Notes under the pieces: generated by a model
The model's input: only the letters and a program-made list of their open reading frames with translations
Told to the model about the DNA's origin: nothing
Databases searched by the model: none
Program-made: the position numbers and the translations under genes
Source of the DNA: Zygnema cylindricum
Taxonomy: Eukaryota; Streptophyta; Zygnematophyceae; Zygnematales; Zygnemataceae
NCBI GenBank assembly: GCA_037447655.1
Contig: JBBHKE010002253.1
Coordinates: forward strand, 1 to 64,000
Direction: 5' to 3'
DNA length: 64,000 nt
Shown here: piece after piece, positions 32,909-43,719 of the stretch
How positions within the stretch are numbered: the stretch's first letter is position 1
How the letters are laid out: each line of letters starts with the position of its first letter

Positions 32909-33876
32909 TGTAATTCTGTGACCTCCATTGGTACACAGAATGTCCAGCTTATGTGAAACCTCTAGGATAGTATATGCAATTTTGAATTTGACAATGAATA
33001 AGTCCCACCCTGGGACGCAAAATCTGACCAACTACACCCCTGTGTAGCCTGGACTCCCTTGAGTCCGCAGCAAAAAGAATCACTGAATTTGCTCACCTGA
33101 GCATTAAGTTATGGCTGACCAAAGTTTATCTATAAATACAAGTGCACTCTGGGAGAGAGGCTGGAAAACCAAAAATATTCTAAGTCCTAAGCTACCTCTC
33201 TAAGCCTACTACTAAGGTACTTCGACCAATCATAAGACTGTAAAGTACAAGAAGGTACAGGTACTGCTGTACTTCTTGTACGACCATAGTACGGCATGGC
33301 CGTTCCGCTGACCCGTGTCAGTTCCGAAGCCGTAGTTGCTCCTCCCGTGATATCCGCTACCCAACCATATGTTGCCACGTGTCATCCACCGACATCTGGT
33401 CCGCAAACCATCAAACGGCTATTCCGGCATTCCGGCTCCATTGTGAGCCGTTCGATCAGATCTAAACATTTGATTTCGTCCGTCGAAAATTAAATGTTAA
33501 TTCGTATATTTCGTGTGGTCCCGATTTCGTGCGGACCGGTATGTTTCCATGCATAGATCGCCCCGTAATTAGTTAAATGAAATGTCCGGCGCAGTATGGC
33601 ATTAAATAAATATCGCGCCATATTCATTTATCGATTTCTTCAAGACTTACCGGATAAGGCGCGCGGCTAGTCCGTACGGTCATCATCCAGAGGTCACAGG
33701 ATCAAGTCCCACAAGTAGCAGTTATATTTTGCAGAAAAACTGTACCGGATGATCTACCTGTCTCCTTTAGCTGCAGCAGGCAGCCATGGCTGTTTGCAGG
33801 TCCTCAGTGACTGCGACAAGTATGAGGGTTGCAGTAAGTCCACAAAAAAGACTACAAAATACCTCTCTTTTCAACA
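32909..33876 (-). repeat. 3' LTR of copia B3
   Basis: In + orientation TGTAATTCTGTG … CTCTTTTCAACA. The tRNA-like module is at 33,645-33,730. Immediately inside, the minus strand reads AAATAAGGGGAG, the expected polypurine tract next to the LTR. Confidence 0.88.
33645..33730 (+). other. tRNA-Arg-like module, antisense in the B3 LTR
   Basis: ACCGGATAAGGCG (A-box-like, as in tRNA-Arg D arms) and AGGATCAAGTCCCAC (B-box-like), then a T4 run near 33,727-33,730. The copy in the other LTR is at about 38,988-39,074. Confidence 0.5.
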
Positions 33877-33889
33877 CTCCCCTTATTTT

Positions 33890-35240
33890 CTAGTCTATCT
33901 TTTGCTTCAGTCCACACTTCTCCCTACAAAATATCAATTTAGGAGAAGGGACCGGTTTAGTCATCATATCTGCTAACATCTCACCATCTGGTCCATATTC
34001 TAAACTAATAATTTTATTCTCAACTTTCTCCGTAACAAAGCTCAAACGAATATCCATGTGTTTTGCTTTAAAATGATGTTTAGGGTTCCCCGCAATTGGA
34101 ATCGTAGCTTGATTGTCACAAAATATCTTTTGTACTCCATTCTTCATGTATCCCAATTCTTGAAGCAAAGACTTCACCCACATTAACTCTTTCACAGCTG
34201 AACAAGAGGCCATATACTCAGCCTCCATGGTGGACTGAGCAATGACCTTTTGTTGCTTACTGCTCCAACAGCAAGCTCTATTCCCAACATAGAACACATA
34301 CCCAGAAGTACACCTCCTCATCGGAGCATCCCCATAACTGGCATCACTCCAAGTTGTGATGTCAGTATTATCACCTCCTAGATGCAACCACAAATCTCTA
34401 TTTCCTACCAAATACCGCATGACCCTTTTGGCCGCTTCCCAATCTTTTTTCCTAGGATCATTCAGACTCCTACTTACACAGCTGCAACTATATCAGGACG
34501 AGTACAGTTCATAAAGTAGATCAAACTACCGACAACCTGTCTGTACGGAATAGTTTGCATGAACTTGCTCTCCTCAGGTCCTAGCTCATCATCAAAAATC
34601 AAGACTCCCTCTTCTGAGCTCCTCTCATTTCCCTTCTTTAAGTCCATTGGAGTTGTACAACTATTTGCTTTTTCCATTTGAAAATTTTCAAGCATATTCC
34701 CAATTGCTTCCTTTTGAGTTAGTCTCATTATCTTCTTTTCTCTATCCCTCTCCATTTGAATTCCCAATATGTACTTTGCCTCCCCCAAATCTTTCATTTC
34801 AAATCTACTCTTTAGATCCTTTTTCAATCTATTAATTTTCACCATTGATTTACTTAACACAAACAGATCATCAACATATATGGCAATGAAAATTATACCT
34901 TCCTCATCCTCAAATAAGTAGATCGAATGATCCGAACTGATCCGGATATATCCCAAATTCGTCAAGAACTCGTCCAGTTTTTTGTTCCACTGGCGAGGAG
35001 CTTGCTTTAGTCCATAAAGGGACTTTATCAATCTACACACCTTGCTTTCTTCTCCTTTTTCCACAAATCCTTCCGGTTGTCTCATGAAAATCTCTTCTTC
35101 CAATTCTCCGTGTAAGAAAGCAGTTTTGATGTCCATCTGGTGCACATATGTCTTCCGCTGCCGCGAGACTAAGTAAAATCCAGACAGAGGGAAATCTAAC
35201 AACCGGAGCAAAGGTCTCCTCATAATTGATTCCCTCCTTT
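33890..35240 (-). pseudogene. Reverse transcriptase (catalytic part) and RNase H of copia B3
   Basis: RT motifs in 35223-34474: MDIKTAFLHGEL, MRQPEGF, SLYGLKQAPRQW, the active site YVDDL and MKDLGEAKYILGI. RNase H motifs in 34420-33890: WSDASYGDAP, CTSGYVF, STMEAEYMA, CDNQATI and HMDIRLSFV. A frameshift near 34,450 separates the two and another near 35,200 separates them from the upstream frame. Together they convert RNA to double-stranded cDNA. Confidence 0.85.
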
Positions 35241-36830
35241 TGTGTGAACCCCTTTGCCACTAATCTGGCCTTGTATCGCTCGATAGTGTTATCTAGATTG
35301 AGCTTCAACTTAAATACCCACTTGCATCCTATTGGCTTTCTATCCGGAGGACAATCCACCAAATCCCAAGTGTTTGCTTCCATAATGGAAGCCATCTCAT
35401 CATTAATAGCTGTCACCCATCTACTACTTTCCGGACTATTAACCGCATCCGAGTAAGTCTGAGGTTCACTCAAATGTGACAGCTTAGTTACCTTGTTGTT
35501 CATTTGTCTCTCTTGAAGTCTCTTGCTGCTTCTCCTTCCTCCTTCAAACTCCGATGCTGTAATGGAGGGTAATCTTGGGTTTCTCCGAACAACTTCGCCT
35601 TCTCCCCTATCCGTGGAGTCCATCTCCGGACGTTCATCGTCCATTTCCAGTCTTTCTTTGTTTTCTTCCTCGGTTTGAACAGGATGTTGTGACTCCAAGA
35701 GAGGATCACTCTTGGTCAGTTTTTCTTCTCTCTCTGCAAAGTCAGGCTGAACCGGAGTTCGATTAGTTGAATATGAATCTAACTCACTTTCGGATTCAAT
35801 TCTAATTCTGACCGGTTTAGAATACTTAAAGGGATCTATGGGTTTTCCTTCATCCATAACTACCAAGTGTTTCACTAGAATTATATCTTCTCTTCCGAGA
35901 TCATAAACTCTATACCCTTTTACGTTCTCATCATACCCAAGTAAGTATCCCGGCTTTCCTCTAGCATCTAACTTCCAATCAGATTTTTCTGTGTTTAAAC
36001 TAAACACTTGACTTCCAAACACCTTTAAGTGTGATATGTTAGGTTTTCTCCCGGTCCATCTTTCATAGGGTGTTTGACCTTTTACAGCTGAGGTAAGGAC
36101 TCTATTTTTGAGATAGTTAGCACAATTCATGGCTTCTGCCCAAAAGCTTTTCAATATCTTTTTATCGGTCAACATGCTACGGGCACTATCACTTAATGTC
36201 CGATTTACTCTCTCGGCTACACCATTTTGTTCTGGATTCTTTGGGACAGTCTTTTGGTGTTGAACCCCTTCCTCTTCCAAGTAATCCTCAAATTCATTAG
36301 AAGTGAATTCCCCCCCATTATCACTTCTCACTCTCTTTATATGTGTCTCATGAAGCGTTTCACTCCATGATTTATATTCTTTAAAGTAAGCCGAAGCCTC
36401 AGATTTGTTTTTCAAGAAATATACTCTAGAGTATCTAGACCAATCATCAGTGATAGTAAGCATAAATCTTTTCCCTCCAACTGATGGCACTTTAGCCGGT
36501 CCCCACATGTCAGTGTGAACCAAATCTAAAACCTTTTCACCCTTATATGTTGCGGCTTTTGGAAAAGGCAATTTGTGGGCCTTTCCTTGAGCACACCCAC
36601 TACAATCATCCAAAGTCTCATTATCTCCAAAATGTATGCCCTCAACTACACCCGTTTTCTTCATTTCTTTCAATCTATCTAGATGCACATGTCCCAATCT
36701 TTTATGCCACATCATCAAATCACTTACACCCGCATAGTAAACTCCTGGCTTTCCATTACTCAAATTCAACCTAAACATTCCTTGGCTACCCTTTTCAGCT
36801 GTGAAGTACACTTCATTCTCATTGTAGCAA
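35150..36830 (-). pseudogene. Integrase and N-terminal RT of copia B3
   Basis: One open frame of nearly 560 residues. Integrase: HKRLGHVHLDRL and CSGCAQGK (HHCC zinc site), then Asp in VHTDMWGP, Asp in RSDNGGEF and Glu in PEQNGVAERVNRTL, the complete DD35E set. GKPGYLLGYDENVKGYRVYD is the copia GKGY-type C-terminal segment. A charged Glu/Arg linker follows, then RT start motifs WVFKLKLNLD, YKARLVAKGFTQ and ETFAPVVRF. The frame is lost near 35,200 by a frameshift. Integrase inserts the cDNA into the genome; this domain itself looks undamaged. Confidence 0.88.
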
Positions 36831-37400
36831 CGAAGACTCCTTTCTTATTACTAGTCTCTAAGCCCTTATCATCTAAGACCGACGTAGAGATAAGATTTTT
36901 GTTCAGCTCTGGAATAAAAAGAACATCAGAGAAAGTGACTGTAGATGTCTTTCCATCAACTAGGACCCTCAAATCTACTGATCTTAGTGGTCACTATCCT
37001 CCCATCCCCATACTCTATCTCTACAGTAGGGATCTTTCTCATTTTGGTAAACAATGGTTTTTCTCTTCACATATGCATAGAGGCTCCTGAATCAATGATC
37101 CATCCTTCTTCAGGAGCTTGTTTCACTCCACCGAAAACACACTTTTGCCTCCTTGGAATCTCTGGCTCACCTTTCACCTCCAACTCCTCGTCGAGGAGAA
37201 GTTCTCCATCGTCATCATCGGAATCCTCTCCCACGACTTGTGTCGCAACAAATGCCTTCTTTTTCCTTCCGGCCAGTTTTCGAATCGATTCCTCTTTCAA
37301 TCTTAACTCCGTCAACTTAGTGCACTCCGCCATGTAGTGTCCCGGCTTCTTACAAAAATGGCAAAGCCCCTTCGGAACCCTTGGTCCAGGTCCGTCATGG
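36766..37400 (-). pseudogene. Zinc knuckle and protease of copia B3
   Basis: CHFCKKPGHYMAEC is an intact CX2CX4HX4C nucleocapsid knuckle. After an acidic stretch comes WIIDSGASMHM, the aspartic protease active site. It is followed at once by a stop (TGA) where copy B2 has a Cys codon (TGT). ELNKNLISTSVLDD, typical of copia protease ends, follows after a further shift. Confidence 0.82.
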
Positions 37401-37438
37401 TTTCCTCTTCCTCCTCCACCAAAATTCCCATAAGGTTT

Positions 37439-38269
37439 CTAGGAATCCTTATCCCCCCAGTTAGTACCAGCAGCGAATGCTTGAACACTCTTTCCCCCTC
37501 TCCGAATCTCAATTGTGCTTTCCCGAACCAAAATCATTCCCACAACAGAGTTCCAGATCCATCGATGATCTGGCAAGTCCTGAACCTTGTTAACAATGTT
37601 TTCATAATAATCTGGGAGTTTCATCAACAAAGTATTCACCTTCTCTTTCTCGGTCTCCCTTTTCCCTGCACTCTCCAACTCCATAAATAACCCAGCCAAG
37701 TCATTACAAAAATCTAACATCTTTCCCCCTTTGTATACATATGCTTGTACCTTCTGATCAGCCAGCTTCTGCTGCTGAATCGTACCACTCTTGTAAATTT
37801 TGACAAGAGCCTCCCACAACTCGTTTGCCTTGTCAACATGAAGATGAGGTGTAGCCACTGCCTGGGTGAGACGCCCGAGAATAAAATGAGTCGCCACCGT
37901 ATTGTTGAAATCCCAGATTTCACTATCATTAGCCTCGGTTTTCTCAACATCTACTATCGAAACCGATCCAGTAGGCATCGGTGTGAGTTTCTCCTTCCCC
38001 TTCTCCTTCCCTATGTCTGACACGATGCTTTCACCAACATCCTCTACCTCCTCTGCCCCCGCAGATCCTCTTGTGAACCGAGATCGTGCAAACCCTGGTG
38101 GAACTCCCAATTTTGCAGATGGTCGTCGCACACGACCACTCACAATGCCCCAAAGCCTTTTTTCAAACAATGCACCCCTCATCATAGTTTCCCAATAAAT
38201 AAACCCTGTTCCATTGAAAATGGGCACCCTAGAGGGTGGGCCCATAACCTGTAATTGTGTGACCTCCAT
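37439..38269 (-). pseudogene. Gag of copia B3, start codon inside the LTR
   Basis: It begins MEVTQLQVMGPPSRVPIFNG. The first six codons are LTR sequence and QVMGP spans the primer-binding site. It then runs through FIYWETMMRGALFEKRLWG, RPSAKLGVPPG, WDFNNTVATHFILGRL, ANELWEALVKIYKSG and NDLAGLFMELESAGKR (UBN2-type Gag). It ends at 37439 by frameshift before the zinc knuckle. Gag packages the element's RNA. Confidence 0.82.
38238..38249 (-). promoter_or_regulatory. Primer-binding site of copia B3, half-tRNA(iMet) type
   Basis: On the minus strand GGTTATGGGCCC follows the LTR end directly and matches the reverse complement of the initiator tRNA-Met anticodon arm, as in family A. Confidence 0.78.
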
Positions 38270-39220
38270 TGGTACACAGAATGTCCAGCTTATGTGAAGC
38301 CTCTAGGATAGTATATGCAATTTTGACTTTGACAATGAATAAGTCTCACCCATGGGACGCAAAATCTCTGGCCAACTACACCCCTGTGTAGCCTGGACTC
38401 CTCTGAGTCCGCAGCAAAAAGAATCACTGAATTTGCTCACCTAAGCATTAAGTTATGGCTGACCAAAGTTGGTCTATAAATACAAGTGCACTCTGGGAGA
38501 GAGGTTGGAAAACCAAAAATATTCTAAGTCCTAAGCTACCTCTCTAAGCCTACTACTAAGGTACTTCGACCAATCATAAGACTGTAAAGTACAAGAAGGT
38601 ACAGGTACTGCTGTACTTCTTGTACGACCATAGTACGGCATGGCCGTTCCGCTGACGCGTGTCAGTTCCGGAGCCGTAGTTGCTCCTCCCGTGATATCCG
38701 CTACCCAACCATATGTTGCCACGTGTCATCCACCGACATCTGGTCCGCAAACCATCAAACGGCTATTCCGGCATTCCGGCTCCACTGTGAGCCGTTCGAT
38801 CAGATCTAAACATTTGATTTCGTCCGTCGAAAATTAAATGTTAATTCGTATATTTCGTGTGGTCCCGATTTCGTGCGGACCGGTATGTTTCCATGCATAA
38901 ATCGCCCCGTAATTAGTTAAATGAAATGTCCGGCGCAGTATGGCATTAAATAAATATCGCGCCATATTCATTTATCGATTTCTTCAAGACTTACCGGATA
39001 AGGCGTGCGGCTAGTCCGTACGGTCATCATCCAAAGGTCACTGGATCAAGTCCCACAAGTAGCAGTTATATTTTGCAAAAAAACTGTACCGGATGATCTA
39101 CCTGTCACCTTTAGCTGCAGCAGGCAGCCATGGCTGTTTGCAGGTCCTCAGTGACTGCGACAAGTATGAGGGTTGCAGTAAGTCCACAAAAAAAACTACA
39201 AAATACCTCTCTTTTCAACA
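38250..39220 (-). repeat. 5' LTR of copia B3
   Basis: In + orientation TGTAATTGTGTG … CTCTTTTCAACA; 971 bp. It contains the conserved GTAC hairpin near 38,589-38,625, the GCCATGGCT core near 39,128 followed by CAGTGACTGCGACAAGTATGAG, and the antisense tRNA-like module. Confidence 0.88.
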
Positions 39221-39752
39221 AAAACGACGCCTGCCATATCCGGGTTCACCATGGTATGTCCCGAAGATGTCGCTATCCAATGTCATGTTGCCACGTGTCA
39301 CTTGGTGTGGTTGTGACCGCAAACCGCGAAATCGTCCATTCCGCGATGCCGGCTTCTTCATCTGCCATCCGACTGATATCGACGTTAATTTAGGGCCGTC
39401 GAAAATACAAGTGGTATTTCCGACGTAACTCTATCTAACCATCTCTATGTGATTGTGGTTAGTTTGTCAGTTAAATGAACTTTTGTATTTCCACACTGTT
39501 AAGTAGAGATGTGTGTAATGTACCCTATATACTTCAACACACGTGCTAGGCTACATGGTAACGATACTAGGCTACTTGGACGGACGGTAGGTACCACGAT
39601 CAAAACCTGGGTCCGTCAACCTTTTTGGTAAGGTTACCAAAGGGCTGCCTTCTGACTCTAGGAGAAGCATAGGCAGCCATGGCTCTAGCTTCCTCTCCAG
39701 CCTTCAGGGACTATGGCAAGTATGGGGCCAGAGAGAGAAGTTAGACGGAGGC

Positions 39753-40513
39753 TTGAGGTCGCAAACGGTCAACCGAAACCGTGACCGACCGTTAACCGAC
39801 CGCCCGCGCCGGATCCGGAACGGATTCGGTTGCCAAATTTGGAGGGTCGGGCGGTTACGGTAGGTTGATTCACCACGAAAAAAAAAAACGGTCGGTTACG
39901 GTCGGTCAACCAAAAAACCAAAAAAAATGAAAACTTTGTACTGTCCATATAATCCAACATTCTTGTACTTTGTACTCTTTGGCATCGTGGAAGTACGTGA
40001 CATCATGATTAGCGTCGCAAATCTGACACGGTACTGTAGTAAGCTATTTATTTCACAAATCAAAGGGAACGCGACAAAGCGTCGCAAATCTGACACGGTA
40101 GTACACTATTCATTTCGAAAATCTTAAGGAACGCGACAAAGCGTCGCAAATCTGACACGATAGTACAATATTCATTTCGCAAATTTTAGGCAACGCGATA
40201 AAGCGTCGCAAATCTGACACGGTAGTAACACTATTCATTTCACAAATCTTAGGGAACGCGACAAATCGTAATTACTGGCTTATTCCGTCGTACATTGATT
40301 AATTTTGTACTTTTTCGGTTACGGGGGGGCACGGTTAGTCGCGAAAAATCAAGATTTGGTTTTTTTTTTTTTTTTTTTTTTCGTAAACGACGGTCGGTTA
40401 ACAGTTAACAATTTTGGAGCGTGACAAAACTCGGTCGGGCGTCGGTTACTCAGATTTTGAAAAGAAAAAACGGTTGGTTTCGGGTATGAAATTTGTTGAC
40501 TTTTGCGACCTTT
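39753..40513. mobile_element. Mutator-like MITE with internal 62-bp repeats
   Basis: Left end TTGAGGTCGCAAACGGTCAAC and right end GTTGACTTTTGCGACCTTT are inverted. The 9-bp flank GACGGAGGC is identical on both sides (39744-39752 and 40514-40522), a Mutator-type duplication. 761 bp, no transposase. It lies in the old solo LTR. Confidence 0.7.
40008..40270 (+). repeat. Four ~62-bp tandem units in the Mutator-like MITE
   Basis: Each unit reads GCGTCGCAAATCTGACACGG, then a TAGTAC..CTATTCATTTC segment, then AACGCGACAAA. Units start near 40,013, 40,079, 40,144 and 40,205. Confidence 0.85.
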
Positions 40514-40873
40514 GACGGAGGCTGCCTCTGCTTTTTCCTCCTCATTTTAGATCAATTAAGAAACCTAGAAAATACTTAAGAAAACTTTTAATTTCAACAT
40601 CGTCATGCGCGATGAAATCGAGCCACGCTATCTACGAATCAACATTCTTAATTTCTTACATTGACAGCGAAATGTCAGGATATTGGGCGAATCGGCGTCG
40701 GCCGAAATCGCGCCGTCAAATGTTTTGTTCTGTTCGCGTCAGTTATGTTTTGTTTCGTTTGGTACTGTACTTTTGTGTCGGTTCGGTTTGATGCGAGCAG
40801 TATTCATTTGTACGACGGTATTCATTTGTTCGAATCGCACGTTGGTCGATTTCGAGGAAATGTTGCGACTAAG

Positions 40874-41330
40874 GGTGCGTCTCCATGTGCCTAAGTAAGG
40901 GTTTTTTTGTCGTTTTGCTGTAAAAACTTAGAGCCGTACCGCGTAAGTTTCAACCGTACAAAAAAATGTGAAAATGAGAAGTACATTTTGCGTCATCATC
41001 GAATTTAAGATGTACTACATGTTGTCGTTTAGTGTTCTTCGACCCACGGCCACGCCAAAAAATGTCATCTTCAATCTTTTCTTTAAAACACAGGGAAGAT
41101 GTGTTTTAAAACAAAGAATTTTCGAAAAACAAATAGTAACACGTAGTCGCACGTGTAAATTTTTTTCAGGAAATTTCAATAGAATTCAAGCGACGACGAA
41201 AAGTACAGTATTCGTTATTTTTTGTCCGTTTGCGTCCACCAAAGTACACAATTTGTTTTTTTTTTTCGCGTTTTGTTTAGTACGGATTTTCCATTCCACG
41301 GGTCCTAAAAATTCGATTCTATTTCACGAT
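40874..41330 (+). mobile_element. P2 MITE fragment, left end only
   Basis: It begins GGGTGCGTCTCCATGTGCC after TAA, like the P2 left end, and continues through GTCGTTTTGCTGTAAAA and TTCGACCCAC. It fades out near 41,330 without the right end. Confidence 0.6.
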
Positions 41331-41339
41331 TCTAAAAAA

Positions 41340-43700
41340 ATTCGTCAGAGATCTCCAAGGGCGCCCTAGCAAGCCGCACACGCCGCCTCTCTCAAGAAGC
41401 CTCACACTCTCTACTTCGAACTGCACTTTTCCTCATCTTATTACGAGGCGGCTCTACGCTGACCGGTTGGAACCTAGAGAAAACAGTGAGTTTGGCGTTT
41501 TCGACCACTGCCAAAGGACAAAGGTATTCAAGCATTTCTTTTGCTTTAAAATAATGAAAACCCATAATTATTAGTATTACTATTTTCATTTGTTTTCTCC
41601 ACTAGGAGTTAAAAAGAAAGCTGAAATTAGGCGTGAATAAATCACATATGAGATAGGTTTTTCAAATTAGGGTTTTTTTTAACCCTTTTTAATTTGAACT
41701 CTTGATGACATTCATCATCACTTTGTTATGTTTGCATTTTTGCCGTTTGCCTCTCTCCCCATCCCTCTCTCCGTCTTTTACTCTATCTCCTTCCCTCTGT
41801 CTTTTACTCTCTCTCCCTCCCTCTCTTTATCCCTGTCCCCATCTCCTCCATCTCCTCCAATCTTCCTCTCCATCCCCCTCTCCGCTGAAATCCTTGCATT
41901 CATCAACTAAATTTCTCACCTGCCGCGTGTTTCTTTTTTTTTTAGGTTCTTCTTGTTTTGATATTTTTATGTATGTTCTGGTTAGTAACAAAATAAGTTC
42001 ATATTTTGATGGTTAACATTCTTTCTATTCGTTTATTTTATTTGATTTACGTTTATGGTATTTTTTATTTTCCCATCTATTTTTTTTCCCTGGTTATTCC
42101 CGTAAATGTTTAAAACCTATTATTGAACTCTTAAATCTATGAAAGGAGAACCAAGTTCCATCTAAAATTTGTTCGAATTACGGTTAGATATGGGCAAAAT
42201 GAGTGTTAGTAATTTAAAAAACCACTAATTTTTTCAGCGGGTTTAAGTTTTATTTGGATATTAAGTTTTATTAAGTTGTTTAAGTTTTAAACAGAGTGTC
42301 ATCACATTCAACGATCATTTTTTGAGCGTATTAGTTTAAGATCATTGGTTAAGACCAACTTTCGAATATTATTAGTTAAAGTTCAACTTCAAAGTCATAA
42401 TTGTAAACATTATTAATTACTGACTGCTTAGTGTTACTGTTTACTGCCATTCGTAAATCTCATTTAACTCATACGGTTAATCTCGGTTTACAATGATGTG
42501 TTTGGTAGTACTTTGTAACACATTTTTTTTCCTTTGTTATACTATTTTACAATTTCCGGTTTTAATGCCTTTCTCCTTTACCGCTTACTTGTTTACTGTT
42601 TTACGGTTTGTCATTGTTTTTTACTTTACTATTTTTATGCTTTTCTGCTTTGCTATTTAATGTTTACTGTTAATAATTTTCTGTTTTGGTTTTCTCTTTT
42701 CGTGTTGCTGTTTAATGTTTACTGCTTATGCTTATGGTTTTCTATTTTGTTGTTGGTATACTGTTTTAGTGTTCTAATGTTTTTGTGCTTCAGTGCTTCA
42801 CTTATACTATTACTACTTTTATTGTTACTGCTGTACTAAATCGCCCATGTTGGTATACTGCTTTAGTGTTCTAATGTTTTTTTGCTTCATTTTTTACTAT
42901 TACTAATTTTACTATTACTACTGTATTATATCGCCTATGGCTATTAGCGTTGATCGCAATAGTTTTGTAGATACTTTTTCGAACATAATATTATACGATT
43001 GTGGTTATGACACTAGTTTTGGGAGTACGTAAATCGACCAAGCCCATCTCTACTAAACCAACATAATTTATATTATTTTGACATTATACTAATAAGTCTT
43101 TTACGCCAATATCTATAATAAGTCTTTTGCGCCAATATTTATTAACAGTGTCGTTGTCTTTATCTCTGTTGTAAAAACTGAATGTTAAACATCTCAAAGC
43201 AACCCTATCATTTTAATGAGCTTTATAATACTATCTTAACATTATAAGAATCTATCATTTTTTTCTTAATCACTTTCCTTAACGCTTGAAAAACACCTTA
43301 TCTTCTTAAACCACTTTATTGCGTGATAATCAATCTTGTGCTGCATCCATACCACTAATAAAAAATAAACAGGCCCGATGAGGGTGGGAAAGTGATGGAT
43401 CTAAGCAAGTAAAGGAGGCGGATAGGACTTATTCCTATTCGCGACGAAACATACGAGTTTAGTTACAATATAATTCAATGATAGTTTCACCTTTTCAAAG
43501 ACAAGTAAGGGTGAGGAAGAGGGAGAGGTAGTGGGAGAGGGATTAGGAGAGAGAGAGATAAAAAGAAGAGGGAGAGGGAGGGCAAGGGAGAGGAGAAAGA
43601 GAGGTGGAGAGGGAAAAAAAAAGGAAAGAGGGAGAATGAAGGAAAAAATTCCCAACTATTGTTGTTTTCATTTTCCTTTACTTCCTGAAAATGTGTTTGC
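41340..43700. other. No gene seen; CT-rich and T-rich low-complexity sequence
   Basis: A CT-rich tract lies at 41,750-41,890 and a T-rich tract at about 42,530-42,950. In the latter a 97-bp unit (GTTGGTATACTG..TTTAGTGTTCTAATG) is tandemly duplicated at about 42,752 and 42,849. A purine-rich tract covers 43,500-43,645. I see no coding signal. Confidence 0.5.
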
Positions 43701-43719
43701 AAATATGGTGAACAAACCA

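Larger units (their letters stand above)
32909..39220 (-). mobile_element. Full-length Ty1/copia retrotransposon B3
   Basis: Both LTRs are present (968 and 971 bp) with a perfect 5-bp target duplication AAAAC at 32904-32908 and 39221-39225. Order on the minus strand is LTR, PBS, gag, protease, integrase, RT, RNase H, polypurine tract, LTR, the Ty1/copia order. By eye the LTRs differ at roughly two dozen positions (about 2-3%), so insertion is fairly recent. Coding regions have a few frameshifts and stops, so it is non-autonomous now. Confidence 0.92.
32507..40599 (-). mobile_element. Solo LTR, family C/D, split by copia B3 and a Mutator-like MITE
   Basis: Left end TGCAACTCTGAGACC (32507) and right end TTTTAATTTCAACA (40599), flanked by TCGTT and TCGTC. 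Removing copia B3 (32,909-39,225) and the element at 39,753-40,522 leaves about 1,006 bp, a normal length for this LTR family. The antisense tRNA-like module is near 39,565-39,626 with a T5 terminator. Confidence 0.75.

Noticed and set aside
33296-33493. Small open frames recurring in several LTRs
   Set aside because: They recur only because the LTRs are homologous; differences between the copies do not look codon-constrained.
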